The position numbers were made by a program, and so were the translations under genes. A DNA stretch of 64,000 nucleotides, taken from the NCBI GenBank assembly GCA_963841425.1, contig CAWJCL010000001.1, forward strand, positions 248,001 through 312,000, in the 5' to 3' direction. The notes beneath the pieces are model-generated. The model ran no database searches and was not told the DNA's origin. It saw only the letters and a list, made by a program, of their open reading frames with translations. Shown in pieces: positions 7,840 to 16,117 of this stretch (positions are counted from its first letter, which is position 1; every line of letters starts with the position of its first letter). The stretch is from DATEOR01 sp963841425 (GTDB lineage: Bacteria > Actinomycetota > Thermoleophilia > Gaiellales > Gaiellaceae).

Positions 7840-8547
7840 CTACGGCGTGTCGCGCCTCTCGGGATCGCTGATCTCCACCCGCTCGGGCCGCGAGTCGGCG
7901 GCGGGAACCATCGTGCGGTCGTCGTCCGTCGTGGTCGCGGTCGTGCCTGCGGGAGCGACGCCCTCGCGATCGTCGTAGTCGTGGACGTCCTCGTCCGGAA
8001 TGACCCGTTCTTCCTCGACCACGGCGCGCGTCCGCGGCCCGGTCGTGTCGAACGTGAACGCGAACACGATGCCGAGGCCCATGGCGAGGGCGGCCGGAAG
8101 GGTGCCGAGACCGTTCACGAAGCCGGCGATGCCGAGATCGGAGCTCCAGCCGGAGAGCCGCTCCTGCTGCCAGCCGCCGTCGGGCTGCGTGGCGAGGAGG
8201 ATCCAGCCGACCACGATCGCGGCCGGGATGAAGGCGAGCAAGAAGACGCCGGGGCTCATGACCGGAAGGCCCCACTTCGTCCAGCCGCCGAAGAGCTGCG
8301 AGAGCCCGAGTGCGAGCCCTGCGGCTGCGACCAGCCCCATTGCAGCCCAGAAACCGTTCGCGTTCGTCAGGTCGAAAGTCTGCGCGAGCCAGATGAGAAA
8401 GCCGGCAACCGCGACCCCTACGAGCGTGAAGAGAGTGCGCACGAGCGGGGGGCTCCCCCACCCGCGCACGTCGGCCTCCTCACGGCGGACCTCCGTGGCG
8501 GCGACGTCTTCGTCGCTCCGTCTACGGAAAAGTGCCACTATCGTCAC
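7840..8547 (-). CDS. Membrane protein of unknown function with an acidic tail
   Basis: This protein of 235 residues starts at a GTG. It has a charged N-terminus, about four transmembrane helices (roughly 35-57, 66-86, 98-118, 143-168) and a hydrophilic C-terminal tail of about 65 residues rich in Asp, Glu, Arg and Thr. No known motif was recognised. It is followed by the terminator at 7792-7819, so it is probably transcribed alone. Confidence 0.65.
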   Translation of the reverse strand: MTIVALFRRRSDEDVAATEVRREEADVRGWGSPPLVRTLFTLVGVAVAGFLIWLAQTFDLTNANGFWAAMGLVAAAGLALGLSQLFGGWTKWGLPVMSPGVFLLAFIPAAIVVGWILLATQPDGGWQQERLSGWSSDLGIAGFVNGLGTLPAALAMGLGIVFAFTFDTTGPRTRAVVEEERVIPDEDVHDYDDREGVAPAGTTATTTDDDRTMVPAADSRPERVEISDPERRDTP

Positions 8548-8610
8548 CTCGTCTCCGTCGGGTTCCAGGGAAGAATTCCCCGTGGAGCAACGTCTGTAAC
8601 CGCGCTGCGG

Positions 8611-9213
8611 TTACGCGGCGAGGTCGCGGCGGCGCGCGTCGAAGCGCCCGGAGTCGAGCTCCGCGCGAAACGCCTCGAGCGTCCTCTCGCGGTCACCGGA
8701 GAAGATGTGCTCGACGACGTCCACCTTCCGGTCGTTGTAGAAGGGCACGTCGACGTGGCGGTGCGTGACGAGGTTGACCGACGTGCGGGAGCAGGAAGGA
8801 CACTCGACGGCGAGGCCGATGCGGTCCTCCCCGGCTCCGAGCGCGCGAAAGGAGGAGGGAAACACGGGCCGCGGCCGCTCCTCCGGATAGCAGAAGAAGC
8901 TCCACGGCCACTTCCCCGCCCTGATCTGCGTTGCGGCGAGCTCGAGGAGGTCGGCGGCGGCGGACTCGAGCCTCGACGTCATCATGTTCACGAACGAGAC
9001 GTCTCCGCCCGCGAGCGGCGCCCAATCGAGGTCGTCGTGCGCGACGAGGCCCTCGTGCTCGCCCCCGCAGTCGCACGAGAAGGTGATCTTGTAGACCGCG
9101 GGGTGGGCTGCGCCCGGTAGCCGGTCGATGACCCTGAAGGCGGAGAGCGGCAGGCGGACCTCGCCCCCGACGGGGCACGCGAAGGTGTAGCGCCCGGTCA
9201 GCCCGTCGTACAT
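8611..9213 (-). CDS. Conserved hypothetical protein with Cys pairs (possible zinc binding)
   Basis: This soluble protein of 200 residues has three Cys-containing sites: FACPVGG near residue 14, SCDCGGEHEG near 47 and ECPSCSRTS near 136. Together they could hold one or two metal ions. The family is not recognised. It is upstream of and co-directional with apt, with a 52-base gap after the apt stop in the reverse reading direction. Confidence 0.6.
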   Translation of the reverse strand: MYDGLTGRYTFACPVGGEVRLPLSAFRVIDRLPGAAHPAVYKITFSCDCGGEHEGLVAHDDLDWAPLAGGDVSFVNMMTSRLESAAADLLELAATQIRAGKWPWSFFCYPEERPRPVFPSSFRALGAGEDRIGLAVECPSCSRTSVNLVTHRHVDVPFYNDRKVDVVEHIFSGDRERTLEAFRAELDSGRFDARRRDLAA

Positions 9214-9265
9214 GTCGGAATTATGTATCGGCAGGTCCGACGGAAAACGTCAGATCACGTTCGGA

Positions 9266-9784
9266 TCAGTACTTGATCAGCGAGCAGACGTCGTAGCCGT
9301 CCAGCTTCTCGCGCCCGTGCAGGAACTCGAGCTCGATCACGAATGCGAGGCCGACGACCTCTCCGCCGAGCTGCTCCACGAGGTCGACCTTCGCCTTCGC
9401 CGTCCCGCCCGTGGCGAGGAGGTCGTCGTGGATGAGGACGCGCGCGCCGCTCTCGATCGCGTCGGCATGGAGCTCGAGCGCGTCGAAGCCGTACTCGAGC
9501 GCGTACTTCGCGCTCACCGTCCGCCAGGGGAGCTTCCCCGGCTTGCGCGCGGCTACGAACCCGCACTCGAGCCGGTAGGCGAGCGCCGCCCCGAGGATGA
9601 ACCCGCGGGCCTCGGCGCCCAGGATGAGATCCGGCTTCCGCGGCTCGGCGAACTCGGCGAGCTGCTCGACGGTCTCGTGCAGCGCCTCCCGGTCCGCGAG
9701 CAGCGGCATGATGTCCTTGAAGACGATTCCCCGCTTGGGGAAATCCGGGATGTCCCGGATCTTCGACTTGAGGTCGACCGGCAC
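9266..9784 (-). CDS. apt: Adenine phosphoribosyltransferase
   Basis: This enzyme salvages adenine by converting adenine and PRPP to AMP and pyrophosphate in the cytoplasm. The 172-residue length is typical. It shows the family start DIPDFPKRGIVFKDIMPLL, the flexible loop KPGKLPW and the PRPP-binding motif VLIHDDLLATGGTA. It lies 11 bases after the merR gene and is probably in the same transcript. Confidence 0.95.
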   Translation of the reverse strand: MPVDLKSKIRDIPDFPKRGIVFKDIMPLLADREALHETVEQLAEFAEPRKPDLILGAEARGFILGAALAYRLECGFVAARKPGKLPWRTVSAKYALEYGFDALELHADAIESGARVLIHDDLLATGGTAKAKVDLVEQLGGEVVGLAFVIELEFLHGREKLDGYDVCSLIKY

Positions 9785-9795
9785 CTAGTGCCTCT

Positions 9796-10488
9796 CTATC
9801 GCACGAGGGAGCGGACCGCCCGCCAGAAGAGAAGCTGCGAGAGCTCCTGCGAGAGCGCCGCGAGCGTCTGGAGGTCTTCGAGGCCGGCCCGGTGGCGATC
9901 AGGATTGTGCGAGCGGAGCTTCGGCGCCACGATCTGCTCGAGCTTCGCGGCCTCCTGCTCGGCTCCGGTCTTGAACGGGCGCAGGTTCCGCGGCTCGATG
10001 CCGTAGCGCGCGAGCTGGAGGCACGCGGACACGACTTCCACGTCTCGCTCGGGATAGCGCCGCTCCCCGCCGTCCGCGGACGGATCGAGCAATCCGTAGT
10101 CCTCCAAATCGCGCACGAAGGCGGGGGTCGCGCCGGTCCGTTCGCAGAGCGTCTCGAAGTCGAGCTCCTGCTCGGGCTCGCCGAGGCCCGCGCGCGGCCG
10201 TGCCTTGCGACTCGGCGTCGCGAGCTCCTGACGGATGACGCGCAGCGGGAGAAACTCGTCGCGCTGCAGTCGCAGGATCGTCTCGAGCCGGTCGACGTCG
10301 TCCTCCGTGAAGAGCCGGTAGCCGCCCTGTGTGCGCCGCGGCGTGAGGAGGCCCTGGTCCTCCAGGTAGCGGATCTTCGAGATTGAGATCTCCGGGAACT
10401 CATCCTGGAGCCGCCGGCAGACCGCGCCGATCGTGAGGGGCCGCTCTCGCGGCCCGTCGGGCTCGACTCGGGAGACGACGGTCGCCAT
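9796..10488 (-). CDS. MerR-family regulator next to a GarA-like gene (Rv1828-like)
   Basis: This regulator of 230 residues has an N-terminal MerR winged helix (LTIGAVCRRLQDEFPEISIS, then KIRYLEDQGLLTP, GGYRLFTEDDVDRL). A second helical domain (about 110-225) resembles the effector part of Rv1828. In mycobacteria garA and this merR are neighbours, as here. The ATG at 10488 has a good AAGGGG ribosome binding site. A perfect palindrome lies 20 bases upstream, so autoregulation is likely. The effector is unknown. Confidence 0.85.
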   Translation of the reverse strand: MATVVSRVEPDGPRERPLTIGAVCRRLQDEFPEISISKIRYLEDQGLLTPRRTQGGYRLFTEDDVDRLETILRLQRDEFLPLRVIRQELATPSRKARPRAGLGEPEQELDFETLCERTGATPAFVRDLEDYGLLDPSADGGERRYPERDVEVVSACLQLARYGIEPRNLRPFKTGAEQEAAKLEQIVAPKLRSHNPDRHRAGLEDLQTLAALSQELSQLLFWRAVRSLVR

Positions 10489-10508
10489 CAGTGCCCCTTC
10501 AGGTGAGG

Positions 10509-10529
10509 GCGTGTATCGGGAATACACGC
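10509..10529 (-). promoter_or_regulatory. Probable MerR operator
   Basis: GCGTGTAT-cggga-ATACACGC is a perfect inverted repeat with 8-base arms, 20 bases before the merR start codon and in the gap between the FHA gene and merR. Its size and position fit a MerR dimer site. Confidence 0.65.
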
Positions 10530-10586
10530 GTGTCCGAGGACGTACGAGCCGTCGGCGATGATGGGTTCGATTGCGTGGAGGGGCAT

Positions 10587-11054
10587 TCAGGACTCCAAGA
10601 ACGTGAGGCGGTACTTGCCGATCTGCACCTCGTCGCCGTCTTCGAGCTTCGCGCTCTCGACCCTGCGCCGGTTGACGTAGGTGCCGTTCAGGCTCTCTTC
10701 GTCGTCGATGTAGTAGCCGTCCTCCCGGTGCACGAGCACCGCGTGCCGGCGGGAGACGGTCACGTCGTCGAGGAAGACCTCGTTCTCGGGCCCGCGGCCG
10801 ATGCCGAGACGCTCGGACTCGACCGCGTAGGTTTCGCCCGAGCGGCCGCCGCCGGAGCGGACGACGAGCGCGGGGCCTTCGATGCGGAGGTCTGCGAGCG
10901 AGAGCGAGTCGTCCTCGGTCATCTCCTCCGGCGTGAACGTCATCGTCGTGTGCGACCCCGGCTCGTCGTGCGGGAGCAAGGCGCCGCATTTGGAGCAGTA
11001 ATTCGCGGCCTCAGGATTCTGAAAGCCACACTCGGGGCAGTGGACGTAACTCAC
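10587..11054 (-). CDS. garA: GarA-like FHA-domain protein with an N-terminal zinc ribbon
   Basis: This protein of 155 residues has an N-terminal zinc ribbon (C-x2-C-x10-C-x2-C, residues 6-23), a short acidic linker and an FHA domain (about 75-150). The phosphothreonine-binding loops GRGPENEV, SRRHAVL and NGTYVNRR are intact. The linker has Thr residues (SHTTMTFTPEE) where mycobacterial GarA has its kinase site. GarA controls 2-oxoglutarate metabolism by phospho-dependent self-binding. The neighbouring merR supports the assignment. The name is by homology and context. Confidence 0.8.
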   Translation of the reverse strand: MSYVHCPECGFQNPEAANYCSKCGALLPHDEPGSHTTMTFTPEEMTEDDSLSLADLRIEGPALVVRSGGGRSGETYAVESERLGIGRGPENEVFLDDVTVSRRHAVLVHREDGYYIDDEESLNGTYVNRRRVESAKLEDGDEVQIGKYRLTFLES

Positions 11055-11060
11055 GGGGTC

Positions 11061-11312
11061 CTATTCGGCCGGCGGGGATGCCTTCGTAGCGAGGATCTCC
11101 GCGAGCGTGTCGACGTCGATGTCGTGGAGCGGGCTCTTGCCCTCCCCCACGTCTTTCTTCAGGCGCGCCTGCAGCTCCGCGCGGAGGATGTCGATCTTGC
11201 CGTGCAGGATGCGGCGGCGGTACGAGACCTCGCGCTCCTCGTCCATGAGGTCGCGAATCAGGTCGCGCAACTCCTGGTCGGACAGGGAATCGAGGTCAGG
11301 AAGGGCTTCCAC
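11061..11312 (-). CDS. RsiG-like c-di-GMP-binding anti-sigma factor with one motif copy
   Basis: This small helical protein of 83 residues has a GTG start preceded by GGAG. Residues 26-41 read E-x3-S-x2-R-x3-H-x3-D (E26, S30, R33, H37, D41). The RsiG c-di-GMP motif is E-x3-S-x2-R-x3-Q-x3-D, so only the Gln is changed. Streptomyces RsiG has two copies, whereas single-copy, dimerising versions are known in deep-branching actinobacteria. No WhiG-type sigma gene is adjacent. The gene sits between garA and the guanylyltransferase gene. Confidence 0.65.
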   Translation of the reverse strand: MEALPDLDSLSDQELRDLIRDLMDEEREVSYRRRILHGKIDILRAELQARLKKDVGEGKSPLHDIDVDTLAEILATKASPPAE

Positions 11313-11392
11313 GAGGCAACTCCGATCGGAGAGGAACGAGGGCCCATGAAGTATGGCAAGTGCCCGCCAATCCTTCAACCTGGACTTGAGGG

Positions 11393-13909
11393 TTATGCCA
11401 CCTCGACCTCGTCGTCGGTGCCAGCGACGATCTCCTCGACGAGCTTCAGAAACTCCTCCTCGAGCGTTGCGGCGTCCTCGAGCGTTTTCCCTTCCGCGTA
11501 GACGTGCACGAGCGGCTCGTCCGGGTCGGGGAGCACCTGGGCCCAGCCGCGGTCGTCGAAGACCTTGATCCCGTCGAGGGTGTCCACCTTCTTCCCCTTC
11601 ATGCGCTCGGTGAGGATGCGCATGACGGCGCCCTTGCGGGACCAGGGGCAGCGCACCTGGCGGTGGACGACGGTGGACTCCGGCAGGCCCGAGACGAGCT
11701 CGGAGAGCGGAAGGTCGACCGGAGCGAGAAGCTGGAGCAGGTTGCAGAGGCTCGCGACGCCGTCGTAGGCGGGGAGGAACTCCGGAAAGACGAAGCCGCC
11801 GCCCACCGAGCCCGCGAAGACGACGCCGTTGTCGGCGGACGCGCGCGTGAGCGCCGAGAGCGAGGCGGGCGTCCGGGTGACCTCGAGCTTCGATCCCCGC
11901 ATGAGCGGTTCGGCGAGGCTCGTCACCGTGATCGGAAGCGCGAGCGTCCCGCTCTTCCCGTCCGACGCGAGCAGGCTGAGGAAGAGGAGAAGCTCCTGCT
12001 CGACCGGGACCTCGTGCGCCTGTTCGTCGACGAGGTACATCCGCTCCCCCGAGCGGTCGAAGACGACGCCGAAGTCGGCCCCGACCGCCGAGACCAGCCG
12101 TTTCGCATGGCCGAGCGCCTCGCGCACGCCGTCGGTCGACTCGACGGTGTGCTCGCCGCCGTATGGATGCGCAGCGATCATCTCGACGCCGAGCGGCCCG
12201 AGCACGACCGGGAGGATGATCGAGGCCGCCGAGTGCGCGTAGTCGACGACGATCCTGAATGCACGCGCCTTGACCCCCTCCACGTCGAGCGTTCGCAGGA
12301 GGTCGTCCGCGTAGGTCTCCCCCGCGCGCGTGGGCGTGTAGATCTGTCCCACCTCGTCGTACGCGGCCCGGCGGAACTCCTGCCGCTGGAAGTGCTTCTC
12401 GATCTCTTTCAGAAACTCGGGCGTCGCCTGGATCCCGGGCGGCTCGAAGAACTGGATCTGCATCATCTCGGGGTCGGCGCTGCTGGGACGCACGTGCACG
12501 CCCGCGCCGAGACCCTCGCTCTTCAGGAAATGGCGGTTGACGGCGGCGGGCATCACGTGGAGGTCGGCGACCTCGACGCCCGTGGACGTGATGCCGGAGA
12601 CCACGGCGCGCTTCAGCAGCCGGCTGGCCGGGGCGCCGTCGCGGCTCGTCACCACCCTGACGCCGCGCTTCAAGGCCGTCCCGAGCGCGATCCCGACCCG
12701 AAGCGCCGTCTCCGGAGTCAGGTCGACGTTCACGAGGCCCGAGACCAAGTCCCGGCCGAAGAGCCGCGAGGCGAGCCTCGACTCCCAGATCAGGTTTCGA
12801 TCGACGAGGGCGCCGGCCTCGACCTCCTTGAACGGGTAGATGCGAACGCCCGGCATGACGACGCTCTGCTCGCCGATCGTGCAGCTGTCCCCCACCGCGA
12901 CGCCCTCGTGGAGCCGGGCGTGCGGCCTGATGTCGCACGACTTCCCGACGATCGCGCCCTCCACGAGCGCGCTGCGGCCAAGATAGGTCGACGAGTCGAC
13001 GACAGAGCGAGTCGTGCGGGCGTGCTCGCGCAGCGTCACGCTCGGCGAGAGGACCGAGTACGAGCCGACCGAGGCCTGCGGCGCAATGCGGCAGTAGTTA
13101 CCGATGAACGCCGGGCCTTCGACGGACTCGAGGTCGGCGAGCTCGACCCCCTCCCCTACCCAGACATTGCCGCGCAGCTTGATGCCGGCGACGTTCAGCG
13201 CGACGCGCTCGTCGAGGGCGTCGAAGTTCGCCTGGCGAAACTGGTCGAGGTTGCCGATGTCCTGCCAGTAGCCATCGGCGACGTAGCCGTAGAGGGGGCG
13301 CCCCATCTCGAGGAGGAGCGGGAAGAGCTCCTTCGAGAAGTCGAACGGCCGGTCCTCGGGCACGTGGCGCAACACCTCGGGGTCGAGGACGTAGATGCCG
13401 GTGTTGATCGTGTCCGTGAAGACCTGGCCCCATGACGGCTTCTCGAGGAAGCGCTCGATGCGGCCGTCCTCGTCGGTGACGACGATCCCGAACTCGAGCG
13501 GGTTGTCGACGCTCTTCAAGCCGATCGTGACGAACGCCTCCTTTGCCTGGTGGAAGCGGACGAGCGCGCCGAGATCGATGTCGCAGAGCGCGTCCCCGGA
13601 GATGACGAGAAAAGGCTCGTCGAGCGCGTCCTCGGCGAGCTTCACCGACCCGGCCGTGCCCATCGGGGTCTCCTCGACGGAATAGCGGATCGAGACGCCG
13701 TAGCCCTCGCCCCCGCCGAAGTAGCCCCGAATCGCCTGCGGCATGAATGCGAGCGTGACGACGATGTCGTCGAAGCCATGCGTTTTCAGGAGCTCGACGA
13801 TGTGCTCCATGCACGGCTTGCCGACGATCGGGACCATCGGTTTCGGCTGATTCGAGGTGAGCGGGCGCAGGCGCGTGCCTTCGCCGCCCGCCATCACGAC
13901 CGCCTTCAC
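11393..13909 (-). CDS. manC: Mannose-1-phosphate guanylyltransferase fused to a mutase-like domain
   Basis: This protein of 838 residues has three parts. Residues 1-235 form a nucleotidyltransferase with GGEGTRLRPLT, ISGDALCDID and FLEKP. Residues 250-370 form a left-handed beta helix (IGNYCRI, IGEQSVVMPG repeats). The remainder is a phosphohexomutase-like domain. In that domain the phosphoserine loop TASHNP is replaced by VRPSSADP and the metal loop DGDxDR by FDRSGER, so mutase activity is unlikely. The GTG start overlaps the upstream phosphatidyltransferase stop. GDP-mannose synthesis is the likely role, but another NDP-sugar is possible. Confidence 0.8.
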   Translation of the reverse strand: MKAVVMAGGEGTRLRPLTSNQPKPMVPIVGKPCMEHIVELLKTHGFDDIVVTLAFMPQAIRGYFGGGEGYGVSIRYSVEETPMGTAGSVKLAEDALDEPFLVISGDALCDIDLGALVRFHQAKEAFVTIGLKSVDNPLEFGIVVTDEDGRIERFLEKPSWGQVFTDTINTGIYVLDPEVLRHVPEDRPFDFSKELFPLLLEMGRPLYGYVADGYWQDIGNLDQFRQANFDALDERVALNVAGIKLRGNVWVGEGVELADLESVEGPAFIGNYCRIAPQASVGSYSVLSPSVTLREHARTTRSVVDSSTYLGRSALVEGAIVGKSCDIRPHARLHEGVAVGDSCTIGEQSVVMPGVRIYPFKEVEAGALVDRNLIWESRLASRLFGRDLVSGLVNVDLTPETALRVGIALGTALKRGVRVVTSRDGAPASRLLKRAVVSGITSTGVEVADLHVMPAAVNRHFLKSEGLGAGVHVRPSSADPEMMQIQFFEPPGIQATPEFLKEIEKHFQRQEFRRAAYDEVGQIYTPTRAGETYADDLLRTLDVEGVKARAFRIVVDYAHSAASIILPVVLGPLGVEMIAAHPYGGEHTVESTDGVREALGHAKRLVSAVGADFGVVFDRSGERMYLVDEQAHEVPVEQELLLFLSLLASDGKSGTLALPITVTSLAEPLMRGSKLEVTRTPASLSALTRASADNGVVFAGSVGGGFVFPEFLPAYDGVASLCNLLQLLAPVDLPLSELVSGLPESTVVHRQVRCPWSRKGAVMRILTERMKGKKVDTLDGIKVFDDRGWAQVLPDPDEPLVHVYAEGKTLEDAATLEEEFLKLVEEIVAGTDDEVEVA

Positions 13910-14457
13910 TTCCGCACCGCCTTCCAGACCGCCACGCCGTAGAGGATTCCCGCCAGCGACGCCAGCGCAACACCGCTCCAGAAAAGCCACAGGGGCCAAT
14001 GCGTGCCGACGTCGGTGACGAGGATGAACGCAATCGAAGCGTAGAGGACCCAGGTCGCCGCCTTGCCGAGGAAGCTGACACTGAAGTCGTAGCCCCGCCG
14101 AAGCGCGAACGGCGTGCCGAGAACGAGGAGCCCGTCGCGGATGACGATGAGGGCGAGGGCCGGCCAGGGCAGCCGGTCGTAGGCGAAGAGCAGGATGACC
14201 GCGATGTCGATCATCAGCCGGTCGGCGAGCGGGTCGGCGAACTTCCCGAACTCGGACTCGACCTCCCAGCGGCGCGCTAGCCAGCCGTCCACCTGGTCCG
14301 TGACCCCGGCCACGCCGAAGACGATCCCGGCCGGCCAGCTCGCGCCTCCGCCTGCGTCCACAGCAAGGACGACGAAGACCGGGACGAGCACCAGGCGGAG
14401 GATGGTGAGCGCGTTCGGCAGCTGCGCGAGGGGCGCGGGCACGGCTCGTGTCGCCAT
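13906..14457 (-). CDS. pgsA: CDP-alcohol phosphatidyltransferase (PgsA-like)
   Basis: This membrane enzyme of 183 residues has about five helices and the diagnostic motif DG-x2-AR-x8-G-x3-D-x3-D (DGWLARRWEVESEFGKFAD, then PLADRL). It transfers a phosphatidyl group from CDP-diacylglycerol to an alcohol. Glycerol-3-phosphate is the usual acceptor for this size and start (LPNALTILRLVLVP). It is coupled by a 4-base overlap to the guanylyltransferase gene. The acceptor alcohol is an inference. Confidence 0.85.
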   Translation of the reverse strand: MATRAVPAPLAQLPNALTILRLVLVPVFVVLAVDAGGGASWPAGIVFGVAGVTDQVDGWLARRWEVESEFGKFADPLADRLMIDIAVILLFAYDRLPWPALALIVIRDGLLVLGTPFALRRGYDFSVSFLGKAATWVLYASIAFILVTDVGTHWPLWLFWSGVALASLAGILYGVAVWKAVRK

Positions 14458-14483
14458 GGTTGGGCAATGGTAGCCTCGCGCGG

Positions 14484-15494
14484 ATGTCCGACCGGCACCC
14501 GCTGCCCGGATTCGTCACGGCGCACAGCCATGCGTTCCAGCGCGCGCTCCGGGGTCGCGCACAGGGAGACGACTTCTGGACGTGGCGCGAGGCGATGCTC
14601 GAGGTGGCCGAGGGGCTGACCCCTGAGGGGGTGCGTTCGGCCTACGAGGCGACCTACCGGGAGATGCACGCGGCCGGCTACACGGCCGTGGGCGAGTTCC
14701 ACTACGTCGGCCTTCCCGAGGCCAGGGCGGCCGTCGAAGCGGCTGCCGCTGCGGGGATCGACCTCGTCCTCCTTCTCTCCGCCTACGCGCGTGGCGGTCT
14801 CGAACGCTTCAGGCAGCCCTCGGTCGCCGCCTACCTCGAGCAGGTCGAGGCGCTGCGCGCAGCCGGTGCGCGCGTCGGCGTCGCTCCACACTCCGTCCGG
14901 GCCTGCCCGGCCGACTGGCTCGAGGAGATCGGAGCCTACGCGGAGCGCGAGGGTCTCGTGCTCCACGTCCACGCAGACGAGCAACCGAGGGAGATCGAGG
15001 AGTGCCTGAGAGAGCACGGAGTGAGGCCGATCGAGCTCCTCGCGCGGACCGGCTGCCTCGGCCCGCGTACGACGATCGTCCACGGAACCCATGCGGACGA
15101 GAACGAGCTCTCGCTCCTGGCCGAGTCGGGCGCCGGCATCTGCGTCTGCCCGCTCACGGAGGCGAACCTCGGCGACGGCTTCCTCCCGGTGGCCCGTGTC
15201 CGCGAGCGCGGGATCCCGCTCTGTATCGGGTCGGACGCGAACGTGCGGCTCGACCCGCTCGAGGAGCTGCGCGAGCTGGAGGGCATCGCGCGGCGACAGG
15301 AGCTCCTGCGCAATGTCATCTCCGTGTCGGACCTCCTCGCGATCGGCTCGGGCGATGGCGCGAAAGCGATCGGTCTCGAGGAGTGGCCCGGGATCGAGGC
15401 CGACCTCGGCCACCCCTCTCTGGCCGGCGTCGAAGGGGACGAGGTCGAGGCCGCGCTCGTCTTCGGATGCGGCGCGGACGTCCTCGTCGCCTAG
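14484..15494 (+). CDS. hutF: Formimidoylglutamate deiminase-like amidohydrolase (HutF-like), short form
   Basis: This amidohydrolase of 336 residues keeps the metal ligands: HSH in TAHSHAFQRALRG, VHVHADE, IVHGTHAD and IGSDANVRLDP. The TAHSHAFQRAL block and APHSVRA are typical of HutF, which hydrolyses N-formimino-glutamate in histidine breakdown. HutF is normally about 450 residues. This version starts almost at the first metal ligand, so the N-terminal part of the small beta domain is missing. Only 26 bases separate it from the divergent pgsA-like gene. No other hut gene is in the window. Confidence 0.7.
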   Translation: MSDRHPLPGFVTAHSHAFQRALRGRAQGDDFWTWREAMLEVAEGLTPEGVRSAYEATYREMHAAGYTAVGEFHYVGLPEARAAVEAAAAAGIDLVLLLSAYARGGLERFRQPSVAAYLEQVEALRAAGARVGVAPHSVRACPADWLEEIGAYAEREGLVLHVHADEQPREIEECLREHGVRPIELLARTGCLGPRTTIVHGTHADENELSLLAESGAGICVCPLTEANLGDGFLPVARVRERGIPLCIGSDANVRLDPLEELRELEGIARRQELLRNVISVSDLLAIGSGDGAKAIGLEEWPGIEADLGHPSLAGVEGDEVEAALVFGCGADVLVA

Positions 15495-15760
15495 GCGGGG
15501 TTCGGGCAGTGGCCGACGGCGAGCACGTCTCCGGCGCCGACCCGAATGCCGTCGTACTGCGTCAGGGAGAGCAGCACCATCTCCTCGCACTCCCCGCCGC
15601 CGCACTCGCAGACGAACTCGAGGCCGTCGGATCTGGGTGAATCGCCCACTTCTCTGATGCGGTCGTTCACCTCGCGCAGGAGCTCGCTCCGCACCGGCTC
15701 CCCCGGACCGCCGCGCCCATTCCTACCGGATATTCGTTCGTGGGGGCTTTGCTCCGTCAT
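15491..15760 (-). CDS. Small conserved hypothetical protein with CxC-type motif
   Basis: This protein of 89 residues has the pattern REVNDRIREV, then FVCECGGGECEEMV, then VLAVGHCPNPA. The Cys and His residues could bind a metal. Similar short proteins with a VNxRI helix and a CECG motif are common in actinobacteria, with no known role. It is transcribed away from the winged-helix gene at 15809 and overlaps the hutF-like stop by 4 bases. Confidence 0.6.
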   Translation of the reverse strand: MTEQSPHERISGRNGRGGPGEPVRSELLREVNDRIREVGDSPRSDGLEFVCECGGGECEEMVLLSLTQYDGIRVGAGDVLAVGHCPNPA

Positions 15761-15808
15761 CTGGTACTGTGAGAAAACGGAACGAACGACAAAAAAGATA
15801 CGTCATTT

Positions 15809-16117
15809 ATGTCGTCTATGTCAACCGGCCATCCGGACAAGCCGTGGCGCTTCGTCACGAACCACACGCAGGTGCTGCTCTGCATCGCGCGTGATCCAGA
15901 TGTCCGGCTCAGATCGATCGCCGATGCGGTCGGCATCACCGAGCGCGCCGCGCAGCGCATCGTCCGGGACCTGATCGAGAGCGGATTCGTACGGCGCAAG
16001 CGCGTGGGCCGGCGCAACCGTTACGTGATCAACCGCGACGCGAACATGCGGCATCGGGCCCAGCAGGATCACCAGATCGGCGAGCTGCTCGACCTCCTGG
16101 AGCTGGAAGAGGACTAG
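15809..16117 (+). CDS. Small winged-helix transcription regulator
   Basis: This protein of 102 residues has one winged helix-turn-helix (residues 18-75): HTQVLLCIARDPDVRLRSIA, then DAVGITERAAQRIVRDL and GFVRRKRVGRRNRYVI. It resembles the stand-alone MarR/ArsR-like domain found alone in many actinobacteria. A second ATG at 15818 is possible. The 48-base gap to the divergent gene at 15760 must hold both promoters. The target is unknown. Confidence 0.75.
   Translation: MSSMSTGHPDKPWRFVTNHTQVLLCIARDPDVRLRSIADAVGITERAAQRIVRDLIESGFVRRKRVGRRNRYVINRDANMRHRAQQDHQIGELLDLLELEED

Noticed and set aside
11504..13435. Long open frame of 643 codons on the + strand
   Set aside because: It is antisense to the guanylyltransferase fusion gene, which has clear domains.
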